Positions 51,201-60,058 of a stretch of 64,000 nucleotides of DNA are shown here, piece by piece. A program made the translations under genes and the position numbers. The notes under the pieces were generated by a model. It saw only the letters and a list, made by a program, of their open reading frames with translations, did not search any database and was not told the origin of the DNA. The stretch comes from Mucilaginibacter boryungensis (GTDB taxonomy: Bacteria > Bacteroidota > Bacteroidia > Sphingobacteriales > Sphingobacteriaceae), in NCBI RefSeq assembly GCF_015221995.1, contig NZ_JADFFM010000001.1, forward strand, positions 744,001 to 808,000. Reading direction: 5' to 3'. How positions within the stretch are numbered: position 1 is the stretch's first letter; each line of letters begins with the position of its first letter.

Positions 51201-51543
51201 CGGCGGCGGTACCCCAATGGTTTGGCAACAGGATACCTGGACACCTGAAAACACCAACGCAGTTCTACCCCGTATTACACCAAATGCCGGCGATAATACA
51301 CGAATGTCGGATTATTGGCGCACTAATGGAGCATTTGTAAGGGTGCGGTATATTCAGTTGGGATATAATATAAAAGCTCGTTTTTTTACAAAAGCCGGAA
51401 TTTCAGGCGCCAGAATTTATTTTAATGCGCAAAACCCATTAACATTCGCCGGTATGAAATATCTGGATCCTGAAACGCGAGGAACGGATAATACTTATCC
51501 GTTAATGCAGGTATATACAGTTGGGTTTAATGTGAAATTTTAA
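48271..51543 (+). CDS. SusC/RagA-type TonB-dependent receptor (locus 1)
   Basis: A 1090-residue outer-membrane transporter. Signal segment (residues ~15-42), an STN signalling domain ('NKQVTIEIKNETLESTFEKISEKTNVSFSY'), a carboxypeptidase-D regulatory-like domain (~130-215: 'GVTVRIKGKKGSTTTDVNG'), the plug with the SusC signature 'TPLVLVDGVPSDINSVDP' and 'AAASIYGSRAANGVILITTKRG', then the 22-strand barrel ending in Phe ('YTVGFNVKF'). The STN domain fits regulation through the FecR gene upstream. The substrate is unknown because no enzymes are encoded in this locus. The SusD gene starts 12 bases later. Confidence 0.93.
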   Translation: MKKSIPNERLRSIGWIMKITGLIITITCCLSLSLLAKETLAQGSLNKQVTIEIKNETLESTFEKISEKTNVSFSYISNSVDNNQKVNLIAKNEKLKDVLDKLLKKYQLKYTVFQDKIIIQTIDYTKTATDSLINIKGQVFDTKEPPASLPGVTVRIKGKKGSTTTDVNGNFEIRVRKYDVLIFTYIGFKTKEYTVTNTKDNLTISLQENVSELDQVVVTGYSEQKIKHIANAISTINIKSNVDGKPITRLSQALQGGVTGLTVTQSSGLPGGDAAVIKIRGISTLGTITPLVLVDGVPSDINSVDPVTVESITVLKDAAAASIYGSRAANGVILITTKRGQAGQTNITYNGFAGYQAPSYLPDFVDAVTYMNMVNQAQANIGAGPLYTADAIQKTQNGTDPLLYPNTDWKKLILQNKAFMQEHTVGVTGGSSQARFAVTGTYLSQDGIIKTTSSDRYSLRANTSVTLKKNLSMYLDLALARTNVDRPINRFTSFQSGDGAGYILYETYRIPPTVVGKYPMQPNGYQAYGNFGDMLNPLAELEQGGLAESREDNISINFQPQWEIAPGLKLKGQYLFRTISTGTISSRDAYNFLDYYNNALVYQYAAAHTTGIYKTNYQYMSATIDYNRTIGKNTIYALGGLTRETDNPTNTSQFDEATLASYLVKLNYIFDDKYLFESTMRADGSSKFGPNHKWGYFPSVAAGWNISRENFLKDIKLLSNLKLRASYGLLGNNQSIGLYKYQSTVNTNGTEAVIGNPDITWERVKMLDIGTDVSLFKSKLNFTFDWYNKTTEDILLNAPLSYSSGIGPQPINAGSVRNKGWEFSINYTTSITKNFSTSLSAGFSYYKNTILSLRGGPYYSGSTVQQVGQPIGSVYGYVTDGLLQQKDIAANVPMIGSGSASGPSQVAGDIKYVDLNHDGTITDADQTIIGNPNSQGNYFFNMHFGYKNFDFETLLNGFTKADVFYTGRYISPLNMNGGGGTPMVWQQDTWTPENTNAVLPRITPNAGDNTRMSDYWRTNGAFVRVRYIQLGYNIKARFFTKAGISGARIYFNAQNPLTFAGMKYLDPETRGTDNTYPLMQVYTVGFNVKF

Positions 51544-51555
51544 TACACTAAGATT

Positions 51556-53181
51556 ATGAAAAAGATATTTTTAATATGTTTATTAATGATAGTTGGCGTT
51601 ACAGCTTGTAACAAAGACTTTTTAACCAGAAATAATCCAATTGATACTACCGACGACAAATTTTGGCAGACTGAAGCGCAGCTTTTAGGTGTCATACAAT
51701 ATATAGCAGGCTCCATGCCAGGCGGTGGGTTTCAATATCTTCCGGATAGCCGCATTTCGCTTTCGGCTTTAACTGATGATGCAGCCTGGACGGCAAACTT
51801 TTTGCCTGAAATAAATCAGTTTGCCTTAGGTAATGGTAACTCAAACCCGCCATCATCAGCTTATATGCTGATATATCCTTTCTGGCACGACGATTATCTG
51901 AAAATACGTACCTGTAACAGGTTCCTGGAAAATGCAGGCAAAGCTTACGTAGATGTGGATAAGCTAAAACAATATATGCTTGAAATAAGGGCTTTTCGGG
52001 CATTTTATACTATGGAACTGTCTATGTATTATGGGGCAATACCAATTGTAACTTCAGCTGTTGGGCCTGATGATGCCGCTTTAAAAGCAAGTAGTAAGGA
52101 AGAGATATTAAATTTTATAATATCAGAATTTAAAGCATGTGCTGACGGGTTGCCTTTATCTTATCCGGGCGATTTACCTTATCGTATTACAAAAGGAGCG
52201 GTATTAACCATGGAAACCGTTGCTTATTTAAACTGGGGTAAATATGCCGAGGCTGCAGCTACAGCAAAACAGGTTGTAGACCTTACCGATCCGGCTACCG
52301 GAGCAAAAGTATATTCGCTGTATAAGCCTGCTGCTACCGATAATTATTTAAACCTGTTTTTATATAAAGGCGAATTTAACTCAGAGCGTATACTTTCTAA
52401 TCAATCGCAGCAGGGAGTTTACGTTAGGCTGGCCCCGCCTAATGCGGCTGGCACGGCAAACGTTAACCCTACACAGTCTATGGTTGATACTTACGAAACC
52501 AGGCAAGGCAAAACTCTGGCAGAATTAGGTCCTGACAGTTTAGCTATTTATCATAAATATCCTAACTATAACAACAATCGCGATCCGCGAATGGCAGCTA
52601 CTATTGTTTATCCCGGTGCAACATTTTATACCGTGGTTAATCCCTTTGCTCCAGCACCAAATGTTTGTGCCATTGGCGCTGTAAACTCATCCCGCACCGG
52701 CTATTTCGTAAGAAAATATTGTGATGTATCTATGGATAGAACAAGACCAACAGCCGGGACATTGGATTTTATGATTTATCGTTTAGCTGATGTAATGCTG
52801 ATGCGTGTTGAGGGACTGGTTGAAAGCGGTCAATCAGCAGATCCTGATGTTATTAACTATCTTAACCAGATACGCAATCGGTCAAATATGCCCAATGTTA
52901 ATACATCAGTGTACAATAGTCAACAAAAACTACGTGAACTCTACCGCAGGGAAAGAAGAGTTGAACTGGCTTTTGAAGGAAACCGCTGGTTTGATATTCG
53001 AAGATGGAAAATAGCCGAACAGGTTATGAATGGCGTGGTATATGGTGCAACCAACCCGGCAAACGGACAGACGGTGATTGTGGAAACCCGTAAGTTTGAT
53101 GCCGGACGTGATTATGTGTGGCCTATACCAATTCAGGAACTTCAGGGGAACGCCAGTATGATGCAAAATCCGGGGTATTAA
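51556..53181 (+). CDS. SusD/RagB outer-membrane lipoprotein (locus 1)
   Basis: A 541-residue SusD-family lipoprotein, lipobox 'GVTAC' with the acylated Cys at residue 18, followed by 'NKDFLTRNNPIDTTDDKFWQT'. It has TPR-like helical sequence in the N-terminal half ('YMLEIRAFRAFYTMELSMYYGAIPIVTSA') and the C-terminal SusD signature 'LRELYRRERRVELAFEGNRWFDIRRWK', ending 'YVWPIPIQELQGNASMMQNPGY'. SusD lids the SusC barrel and captures the nutrient. It is followed by a terminator, so locus 1 is FecR-SusC-SusD only. Confidence 0.95.
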   Translation: MKKIFLICLLMIVGVTACNKDFLTRNNPIDTTDDKFWQTEAQLLGVIQYIAGSMPGGGFQYLPDSRISLSALTDDAAWTANFLPEINQFALGNGNSNPPSSAYMLIYPFWHDDYLKIRTCNRFLENAGKAYVDVDKLKQYMLEIRAFRAFYTMELSMYYGAIPIVTSAVGPDDAALKASSKEEILNFIISEFKACADGLPLSYPGDLPYRITKGAVLTMETVAYLNWGKYAEAAATAKQVVDLTDPATGAKVYSLYKPAATDNYLNLFLYKGEFNSERILSNQSQQGVYVRLAPPNAAGTANVNPTQSMVDTYETRQGKTLAELGPDSLAIYHKYPNYNNNRDPRMAATIVYPGATFYTVVNPFAPAPNVCAIGAVNSSRTGYFVRKYCDVSMDRTRPTAGTLDFMIYRLADVMLMRVEGLVESGQSADPDVINYLNQIRNRSNMPNVNTSVYNSQQKLRELYRRERRVELAFEGNRWFDIRRWKIAEQVMNGVVYGATNPANGQTVIVETRKFDAGRDYVWPIPIQELQGNASMMQNPGY

Positions 53182-53293
53182 GCAACAAAAAATTAACAAC
53201 ATGACTCCAATGCTTCCTGTTAAGTATTTATAATAGTTTGAGGATGCTGTAATAAATATAACTTATATGCTTGTATATAGCATTAATATTCAA

Positions 53294-53324
53294 CAGCCCG
53301 CATAACTTCAATGCGGGCTGTTTT
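53294..53324 (+). terminator. intrinsic terminator after locus 1
   Basis: Stem CAGCCCGCAT / ATGCGGGCTG, loop AACTTCA, then TTTT; about 110 bases after the SusD stop. Confidence 0.85.
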
Positions 53325-53783
53325 CAAATAAATATTATCAAAAAAAAGCGATGAAGGAACACTGGCGAAATAAAGCGGACAATTTTTACGATTGTATAAA
53401 TAGATTAATTGATCCAGCAATATTTTATCTGTCCAATATTTGATTATATAATAATATTGTTTGTACTTGCCTGTAGATAGCGTAATTACACGTAAAGACC
53501 AACTAAGGACATAGTAAATTGTTTATTTGCGTTTATTGATTTTCTTTATAAGTTTGATATATAAATATACCCTATATAAACTAATTAAATCGGTTACTGA
53601 AGACGTATAGTATACTGCAGCCTCTTAAAATCAGAATTGTCGGTATACATTCTCTTAACCTAATCTAAAACATAGCCAATAAAGATATAATTAGCATTGT
53701 TATGAATGAATTGACTATAAAGTATACAGATTCAATACCGAAGTCAATTCAATTTATTATTGGTTCATAACCCGAATATTTAA
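53325..53783. other. intergenic region between locus 1 and the unpaired sigma gene
   Basis: AT-rich, without convincing coding sequence (only a 30-codon frame at 53351-53443 with no neighbour support). It presumably holds the promoter of the sigma gene, but no element of clear consensus was found. Confidence 0.5.
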
Positions 53784-54374
53784 ATGAAAATAAGGCATAT
53801 AGTTGATGAGAAGGTCTTGTTATCTCAACTGAAAGATGGAAAGGAAAAAGCCTTTGAGCAATTATATCATTTATATAGTTTCAGGTTGTATGGCTTTTTG
53901 TTAAGATTGATAAAAGACGAAGAAGTCTCCCGTGATTTATTGCAAGACGTATTCATTAAAATCTGGGATAAACGTGAGTTAATAGATCCTGAAAGGTCTT
54001 TCCGCTCATATCTTTTTCGAATTGCAGAAAACAATGTGGTAGATTTTTTCAGAAAAGTTGCGTGTGACAAGAAACTTCAAGTTAAATTAACCGTTGCTGC
54101 TACTGAACTCTATTCACATATAGAAGAAGCTATATACTCCAGAGAGCACTTAAAAATTCTTAATCAGGTTGTTAATGAGTTGCCTCCACAGTGCAGGTTA
54201 GTGTTTACCTTGTGTAAGTTAGAGGGGAAAAGCTATAAGGAGGTAAGCCAGACCCTGGGCATATCAGTATCGACTATCAGCAATCATTTACAAAAAGCAA
54301 CTCAGTTTATCAGGCAAAATTCAATTCTATCAGATTCTATTACAATCCTTGTAATTGCTTGTTTTCTAAAATAA
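53784..54374 (+). CDS. ECF sigma-70 factor, unpaired
   Basis: A 196-residue ECF sigma factor. Region 2: 'AFEQLYHLYSFRLYGFLLRLIKDEEVSRDLLQDVFIKIWDKR' (residues ~24-65) and 'RSYLFRIAENNVVDFFRK'; region 4: 'LPPQCRLVFTLCKLEGKSYKEVSQTLGISVSTISNHLQKAT' (~133-173). It is of the SusC/D-associated type, but no FecR gene follows; the next 220 bases contain a gene-fragment-like sequence and then a second ECF sigma gene. It may serve the sigma-less FecR of locus 1, or be a remnant of another locus. A C-terminal hydrophobic tail 'SITILVIACFLK' is unusual for the family. Confidence 0.9.
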   Translation: MKIRHIVDEKVLLSQLKDGKEKAFEQLYHLYSFRLYGFLLRLIKDEEVSRDLLQDVFIKIWDKRELIDPERSFRSYLFRIAENNVVDFFRKVACDKKLQVKLTVAATELYSHIEEAIYSREHLKILNQVVNELPPQCRLVFTLCKLEGKSYKEVSQTLGISVSTISNHLQKATQFIRQNSILSDSITILVIACFLK

Positions 54375-54469
54375 GACTTTTAATTACATCCTTCTTAATA
54401 ATTTCATTTTTTAGTAGTGAGTATTATTTCCGATTCGCATAGCTGTAAAATTACAACCGATGATAAGTT

Positions 54470-54508
54470 ATCAGCTTATACCAGCATAAACTGGCTGCAA
54501 AAAGTCCA
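54470..54508 (+). pseudogene. short fragment similar to the Tat-protein gene at 63709
   Basis: ATCAGCTTATA (54470-54480) and, 8 bases later, AACTGGCTGCAAAAAGTCCA (54489-54508) match 63819-63829 and 63839-63858 inside the Tat-exported gene of locus 2, with a 9-base spacer there. The fragment is out of a usable frame here. It suggests that another copy of this gene was once present between the two sigma genes and was lost by deletion. Confidence 0.45.
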
Positions 54509-54593
54509 AAGATTGCTTATTAACGAAAACAAAATAAATGGTTAAATTTATTTTGTTTTTTTATAACTTTATCTATGAATCTTTCTATATAAA

Positions 54594-55172
54594 TTGACCG
54601 ATTATAGCACTTTTAGCGATGAACAACTGTCTCTGCTTTTGCAGAAAGACGACTATTCCGCATTTTCCGAAATTTACACGCGCTATAAAGGGCCGCTTTA
54701 TATTCACGCCTTTCACCGTTTAAAAGACCGGGAAGAGTGTAAAGATCTAATTCAGCAACTTTTTGCCACTCTTTGGGATAACCGTAAAACCATCATATTT
54801 AAATCTTACTTATCTGGCTATCTGTATGCTTCGGTTAGAAATAAAGTATTCAATGTCATAGCACACAAACGTGTGGCATCATCTTATTTAGATTCCATTG
54901 GACAATTTGCTAATAGCGGCGAATATATCACAGATCAGACGGTTCGTGAGCGGGAATTATCGCAAATTATTGAAAAGGAAATTAATGCCCTTCCGCTTAA
55001 AATGCGCGAGGTTTTTGAACTAAGCAGAAAGGCTAACCTCTCTCATAAACAAATAGCTGAAGAACTGAATATATCGGAAAAAACAGTACGAAATCAGGTA
55101 CACAATGCCATTAAAATATTAAGAGTAAAACTGGGAATCCTTGTCTATGTCGTTTTTATATTTTATAGGTAA
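54594..55172 (+). CDS. ECF sigma-70 factor (locus 2)
   Basis: A 192-residue ECF sigma factor: region 2 'AFSEIYTRYKGPLYIHAFHRLKDREECKDLIQQLFATLWDNR' and 'SYLSGYLYASVRNKVFNVIAH', region 4 'LPLKMREVFELSRKANLSHKQIAEELNISEKTVRNQVHNAIK'. It precedes a FecR gene by about 120 bases, the normal arrangement of SusC/D loci, so it should be released by FecR to transcribe the SusCD operon. The start is TTG at 54594 ('TDYSTFSDEQL'); no ATG fits. The C-terminus is hydrophobic, as in many members of this subgroup. Confidence 0.9.
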   Translation: MTDYSTFSDEQLSLLLQKDDYSAFSEIYTRYKGPLYIHAFHRLKDREECKDLIQQLFATLWDNRKTIIFKSYLSGYLYASVRNKVFNVIAHKRVASSYLDSIGQFANSGEYITDQTVRERELSQIIEKEINALPLKMREVFELSRKANLSHKQIAEELNISEKTVRNQVHNAIKILRVKLGILVYVVFIFYR

Positions 55173-55293
55173 ATTCATATCTTTTTTGGTATCCTAAATA
55201 TTTTATATAAAAATATTTCATTTTTATATAGGACATGTTTTGAGGCTGGCGGTCTATAGTGATAATGGGGGTACTCAGCTATCCTTTTATACT

Positions 55294-56415
55294 ATGGATA
55301 AAGACCAAATTAAAGAATTATTGCTGCGGTATGAATCGGGAACTTGCACAGCTGAAGAAAAGGCTTTGCTGGAAACTTGGTTTTTAAAACAACACGCGGA
55401 AAAATTACCATCTCCGTCGGAAATAGAAAGTGATCTGAATGAGGTTTGGGCTGAATTAAATCAAAACTATCACTCTAAAAGTACAATCATTACATGGTAC
55501 CGCGTAGCTGCCGCGGCTATAACACTCCTATTTCTTTCTGTTGCAGGATTTTTTCTTACTAATCGGCAGCAACCCGTTCAGCGAGTGGCACAAGTGCAGC
55601 AACACGATGCGCTTCCCGGCAGCAATAAAGCCATATTAACTTTAGCTAATGGAAGAAAAATCATATTGAATGATAAGGCTAATGGAAAATTGGCAGAACA
55701 GTCGGGTATCAAAATCACCAAAACAGCCAATGGTCAGATCACCTATACAATAGCTAATGTAAAAACACCCTATACCAACGTAGCTACTAACACGATTGAA
55801 GTACCACCTGGTGGCCAATATCGGGTAAAATTACCCGATGGTACTAATGTATGGCTAAATGCCGCCACCACTTTACGCTACCCTGTAAGGTTTACTGGTA
55901 ACGAACGCAGGGTTGAGTTAAATGGTGAAGCCTATTTTGAAGTAGTCCATAACAAAGCAATGCCGTTCAGAGTAATAAATGCTCGACAAACAGTTGAAGT
56001 ATTGGGTACTCATTTTAGTGTGATGGCCTATGGAAATGAAGCTGTAATTAAAACAACTTTACTGGAAGGCTCTGTAAAAGTGAGTGATGCCACCCGTAGC
56101 ACTATGCTTATTCCAGGTCAACAATCCCAACTTACACGTGAAGGCATCAATGTGGTTAGCGGGGCTGATGTTGACAACGCGATAGCCTGGGTAAAAGGCA
56201 AATTACAGTTTACCGATTCAGACATTCAAAGTATCATGCGTACACTGTCGCGCTGGTATGACATTGACGTACAATATACGGATACCAAAATCACAAAACG
56301 ATTTGGCGGATCTTTTTCCCGCTCAAAAAATCTGTCTGTGGTATTAAAGGCTCTTCAATCTACCGGAGATGTTCACTTTCTTATAGAAGGAAGGAGGGTA
56401 ATTATTATGCCTTAA
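55294..56415 (+). CDS. FecR-type anti-sigma factor (locus 2)
   Basis: 373 residues from the ATG at 55294 ('MDKDQIKELLLRYESGTCTAEEKALLETWF'), the typical FecR N-terminus; a TTG 54 bases upstream is in frame but adds an atypical leader. One transmembrane segment at residues ~68-88 ('YRVAAAAITLLFLSVAGFFL'), FecR domain ('GGQYRVKLPDGTNVWLNAATTLRYPVRF', 'RRVELNGEAYFEVVHNKAMPF', 'EVLGTHFSVMAYGNE') and C-terminal DUF4974 ('LQFTDSDIQSIMRTLSRWYDIDVQY'). It should hold the sigma factor encoded upstream until the SusC receptor signals substrate. Confidence 0.93.
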   Translation: MDKDQIKELLLRYESGTCTAEEKALLETWFLKQHAEKLPSPSEIESDLNEVWAELNQNYHSKSTIITWYRVAAAAITLLFLSVAGFFLTNRQQPVQRVAQVQQHDALPGSNKAILTLANGRKIILNDKANGKLAEQSGIKITKTANGQITYTIANVKTPYTNVATNTIEVPPGGQYRVKLPDGTNVWLNAATTLRYPVRFTGNERRVELNGEAYFEVVHNKAMPFRVINARQTVEVLGTHFSVMAYGNEAVIKTTLLEGSVKVSDATRSTMLIPGQQSQLTREGINVVSGADVDNAIAWVKGKLQFTDSDIQSIMRTLSRWYDIDVQYTDTKITKRFGGSFSRSKNLSVVLKALQSTGDVHFLIEGRRVIIMP

Positions 56416-56546
56416 TTTTACATATAAACAAAAGTAAGGCAAAGAAAAGGCCGGGAGTGTACCACCACCACCGGCCAATGATTTGGGCCTATACTTAATA
56501 ATTATTGTCGAGATATATATCAACTAAACCCAAATTAAACAAATAT

Positions 56547-59500
56547 ATGAAATTCTTATTTGTTCGCTCATCAGATTTGACTCGGTGCATGCGAAAAGCT
56601 TTTCGCGAGATAAAGCAACTTATTTCAGGCATTGATCCAGCCATAAAACGTAAAATAACTATGAGGATTAATATAGCAGTCGTATTAGTTATAAGTGCCA
56701 TTTTACAGGTAAGCGCATCGTCTTTTGCACAAAAAATAACCTTAGAGAAAAATAACGCTAAACTGGTAAACATCATTAAAGCAATACAAGAGCAAAGCGA
56801 TTACGACTTCGTTTACTCAAGCCGGATGATTAAAGCAGCACATAATGTAAATATATCTGTTAGCAACGCCTCGCTAATAGATGTGTTGGATTTATGCTTT
56901 AAAGACCAACCTTTGACTTATATCATCGAAAATAAAATTATTATCATAAAAAGTGTCGATGAAGCTAAAACCAATAAACTTATCAATAAAACAATCCAAG
57001 TAGCAAATGTCACCGGTAAAGTTACTGATGAAAAAGGCCTTCCATTACCTGGTGTAACCGTTAAACTAAAAGGGTCGACAATTGCTACCGTCACAGATGC
57101 TAACGGATACTTTACCATCAATTCTCAGAATGGACAAGGCGTATTGCTAATTAGCTCGATCGGTTATGAATCAAGAGAAATCAACATTAATAACCAAACT
57201 AATATTACCATACAATTAACAGAAAAAAATACGGCGTTAAAGGAAGTAGTAATGGTTAGTTACGGTACACAAAACCGGGCAGATGTTACGGGATCTATTG
57301 CTCAACTGAATTCAAGCAAGGTAAAAGATTTACCTGTTGGCCAATTTACCCAGCGTTTGCAGGGTCAGTTTGCGGGTGTTAAGGCCAATATCAATTCTGG
57401 GCGTCCAGGGGCAGGCCTATCCATACAAATACGCGGCGCTACATCAATCAATGCTAATAATTCCCCTTTGATTGTTGTAGATGGGCAACCCTTAAGTATT
57501 GTTGGTGGGCAAAATCCCATCAATAATATTAATCCAGACGAAATTGAAAGCTTTTCCATTCTTAAGGATGCATCAGCAACTGCGCTTTATGGCTCTCGTG
57601 CAGCCAATGGCGTTGTGCTGATTACTACCAAGCAGGCTAAGCCAGGTAAAACCCAGGTTGATTTTACAGCGTATTACGGTGCGGCTTCATTGGATAAAGG
57701 TCATGTCCCCCCGTTTATGGATGCGCACCAATTAGCCACCTTCATGAATGAGTTTTTTCAGGACAAAATTAAGTATGAAGGATATGTAAATCCGGTTACC
57801 GGAACTGCCACTGTGCCCGCTGAATATGCTAATCCTGACCAATATGGCAGGGGAACCGACTGGCTGGGGCAAGTATTACGCACTGCGCCTACGCAAAGCT
57901 ATAACTTAACTGTATCTGATACTCGCGAAAAATCATCAACCAGTATAGTTGCTGGTTATTTTAAGCAGGACGGTATTGTAATTAACACCAGTTATGAGCG
58001 TTATTCAGTAAGGGCTAATAGCATATTCAAGCCCACCAAGTCAATAAGTATAGGTTTAAACCTGGCTCCAACTTATCAAATAGATAATAATGCGCAACTC
58101 GGGCCAACTGATGGTTCGCGCCAGATTCTGTCAGGCGCTTTACTATCATCGCCTATTGTGCCGGCATATAATTCCGATGGCACACCGGTTAATCAAGCTT
58201 CAGGGTTCTTTTTACTGGCTATGCCGAATTACCGGCTAATTGCTGAAAATCAGAATAACGTCAATAAAAGCCTTCGTTTTTTGGGTAATACCTATGTTAA
58301 TGTGGATATTCTGAAGGGACTATCATTTAAAACAAGCTTTAATATTGATATGGCAAATTTCGTCAATAACAAGTTTGTAAACCAGATAGCAGCCGCGGCT
58401 TTTAATGCACCGCCACCACGCCCAGTATCATCTATATCTGGCGCTTATGCTACTGAAACTTATACCTCGTGGGTGAGTGAAAATATAGCTAGCTATAAAA
58501 CAACTATTGCGGGTGTGCATAATTTAGAGGTATTGGGTGGTTATTCCATCCAAAAGTTTACAGATTATACCAATTCGGCTAATGGCACTAACTTTCCAGA
58601 TGCATCCATACCTTATGTAAGCGCTGCTGGTACGACTACTGGCACCAGTGGTAAAACTGACTGGTCTTTGCTATCGCTGTTTGGCCGGGTAAATTACAAT
58701 TATAAGCAAAAATATTTGCTGGAAGGCTCAATCCGTAGCGATGGCTCATCAAAATTCGGGTTTAATCGCAAATATGGCGTATTTCCGACAGTATCAGCAG
58801 GTTGGGTAGTAAGTAACGAGTCATTTATGCAAACCGTTTCCATGATTAATTTCCTGAAGATAAGAAGCAGTTACGGTTTAACAGGCAACAACAACTTCAC
58901 TGCCGGGGGTAATTATCCTTCAACATCATTGATTGGCGGCGTTAATTATGTATTTAACAACACTTTAGTAGGGGGGAAAGCTATAACACAATTGGGAAAT
59001 AACGAGTTGACTTGGGAAAAAAACAGACAGTTTGATTTGGGTTTGGAAATTGGAGTATTAAACAATCGCATTAATCTTAGTTATGACTATTATAATAAGT
59101 TAACCGATGGATTGCTTTATCAGATCAACATTCCTCAATCGTCAGGCTTTAATATTGTTTATAGTAACATAGGCACTATGAAATTCTGGGGGCATGAATT
59201 CACGTTGAATACTGTTAACCTTGTTAATAAGCTGAAGTGGAATACCAGCCTGAACATCACGTTTAATCGCAACCTGATTACCAAATTAGGCACCCAGGAT
59301 CTGCCTATTATGCCTGTCAATGAATACTCATGGCCAAACATACAGATGGTTGGACAGCCTGTAGGCGCATTTTATGGTTACGTTACTGATGGTGTGTATA
59401 TGAACGCCCAGGAGTTTGCCACCCAACCTAAACACACCACCTCAACCATAGGCAGTGTACGCATGAAAGATGTTAATGGGGATGGCAAAATCACATTAGA

Positions 59501-60041
59501 TGACCGTACTATTATAGGCAATCCCAATCCTAAATTTGAATATGGTATTACCAACAGCTTTAACTATGGTAAGTTTGATTTGAACATTGTAATGTCGGGA
59601 CTGTATGGTAACCAAATTGCCAACCCGTTGTTAGGTGGCGATGGCCATAACCTTGACGGCGCTTTTAACTTGTACGCTAATCAGTTAGACCACTGGCGCT
59701 CAGAAGCAGATCCAGGCAATGGCATTGTACCACGCACCTTGGCGAATACTACTGCATTATACCGCACATTTAATACGACGGAGGTTTATTCCGGCTCTTA
59801 CCTTGCCTGCCGTAACATTGCTTTGGGTTATACTTTCAGGTTGCATAATAACCGATTTATTAATAAGCTAAGAGTATATACCAGCATACAACAGGCTTTT
59901 GTAATTACCAATTATCCGAATTTCAGCCCTGAAACAAATAACCAGACAACCAATATAAATGGTTTAAGCTTAGGTGTTGACGCTACGGAATATCCTATTC
60001 CCCGCACCATTACTTTAGGGCTTAACTTGGGTTTATTCTAA
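56547..60041 (+). CDS. SusC/RagA-type TonB-dependent receptor (locus 2)
   Basis: 1164 residues from the ATG at 56547 ('MKFLFVRSSDLTRCMRKAFREIKQ'); an upstream TTG is in frame but less likely. After an unusually long basic N-terminus (~40 residues) comes the signal segment ('NIAVVLVISAILQVSASSFAQ'), an STN domain ('ITLEKNNAKLVNIIKAIQEQSDYDFVYSSRM'), the regulatory-like domain ('GLPLPGVTVKLKGSTIATVTDANGYF'), the plug ('SPLIVVDGQPLSIVGGQNPINNINP', 'ATALYGSRAANGVVLITTKQ') and the barrel ending in Phe. It forms a SusCD pair with the next gene. The substrate is probably a glycan, judged from the downstream SGNH hydrolase, but is not determined. Confidence 0.93.
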   Translation: MKFLFVRSSDLTRCMRKAFREIKQLISGIDPAIKRKITMRINIAVVLVISAILQVSASSFAQKITLEKNNAKLVNIIKAIQEQSDYDFVYSSRMIKAAHNVNISVSNASLIDVLDLCFKDQPLTYIIENKIIIIKSVDEAKTNKLINKTIQVANVTGKVTDEKGLPLPGVTVKLKGSTIATVTDANGYFTINSQNGQGVLLISSIGYESREININNQTNITIQLTEKNTALKEVVMVSYGTQNRADVTGSIAQLNSSKVKDLPVGQFTQRLQGQFAGVKANINSGRPGAGLSIQIRGATSINANNSPLIVVDGQPLSIVGGQNPINNINPDEIESFSILKDASATALYGSRAANGVVLITTKQAKPGKTQVDFTAYYGAASLDKGHVPPFMDAHQLATFMNEFFQDKIKYEGYVNPVTGTATVPAEYANPDQYGRGTDWLGQVLRTAPTQSYNLTVSDTREKSSTSIVAGYFKQDGIVINTSYERYSVRANSIFKPTKSISIGLNLAPTYQIDNNAQLGPTDGSRQILSGALLSSPIVPAYNSDGTPVNQASGFFLLAMPNYRLIAENQNNVNKSLRFLGNTYVNVDILKGLSFKTSFNIDMANFVNNKFVNQIAAAAFNAPPPRPVSSISGAYATETYTSWVSENIASYKTTIAGVHNLEVLGGYSIQKFTDYTNSANGTNFPDASIPYVSAAGTTTGTSGKTDWSLLSLFGRVNYNYKQKYLLEGSIRSDGSSKFGFNRKYGVFPTVSAGWVVSNESFMQTVSMINFLKIRSSYGLTGNNNFTAGGNYPSTSLIGGVNYVFNNTLVGGKAITQLGNNELTWEKNRQFDLGLEIGVLNNRINLSYDYYNKLTDGLLYQINIPQSSGFNIVYSNIGTMKFWGHEFTLNTVNLVNKLKWNTSLNITFNRNLITKLGTQDLPIMPVNEYSWPNIQMVGQPVGAFYGYVTDGVYMNAQEFATQPKHTTSTIGSVRMKDVNGDGKITLDDRTIIGNPNPKFEYGITNSFNYGKFDLNIVMSGLYGNQIANPLLGGDGHNLDGAFNLYANQLDHWRSEADPGNGIVPRTLANTTALYRTFNTTEVYSGSYLACRNIALGYTFRLHNNRFINKLRVYTSIQQAFVITNYPNFSPETNNQTTNINGLSLGVDATEYPIPRTITLGLNLGLF

Positions 60042-60058
60042 TATTAATATTTATTAAA

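Noticed and set aside
53351..53443. 30-codon frame between locus 1 and the sigma gene
   Set aside because: No spacing to other genes, no motif and an AT-rich non-coding context.
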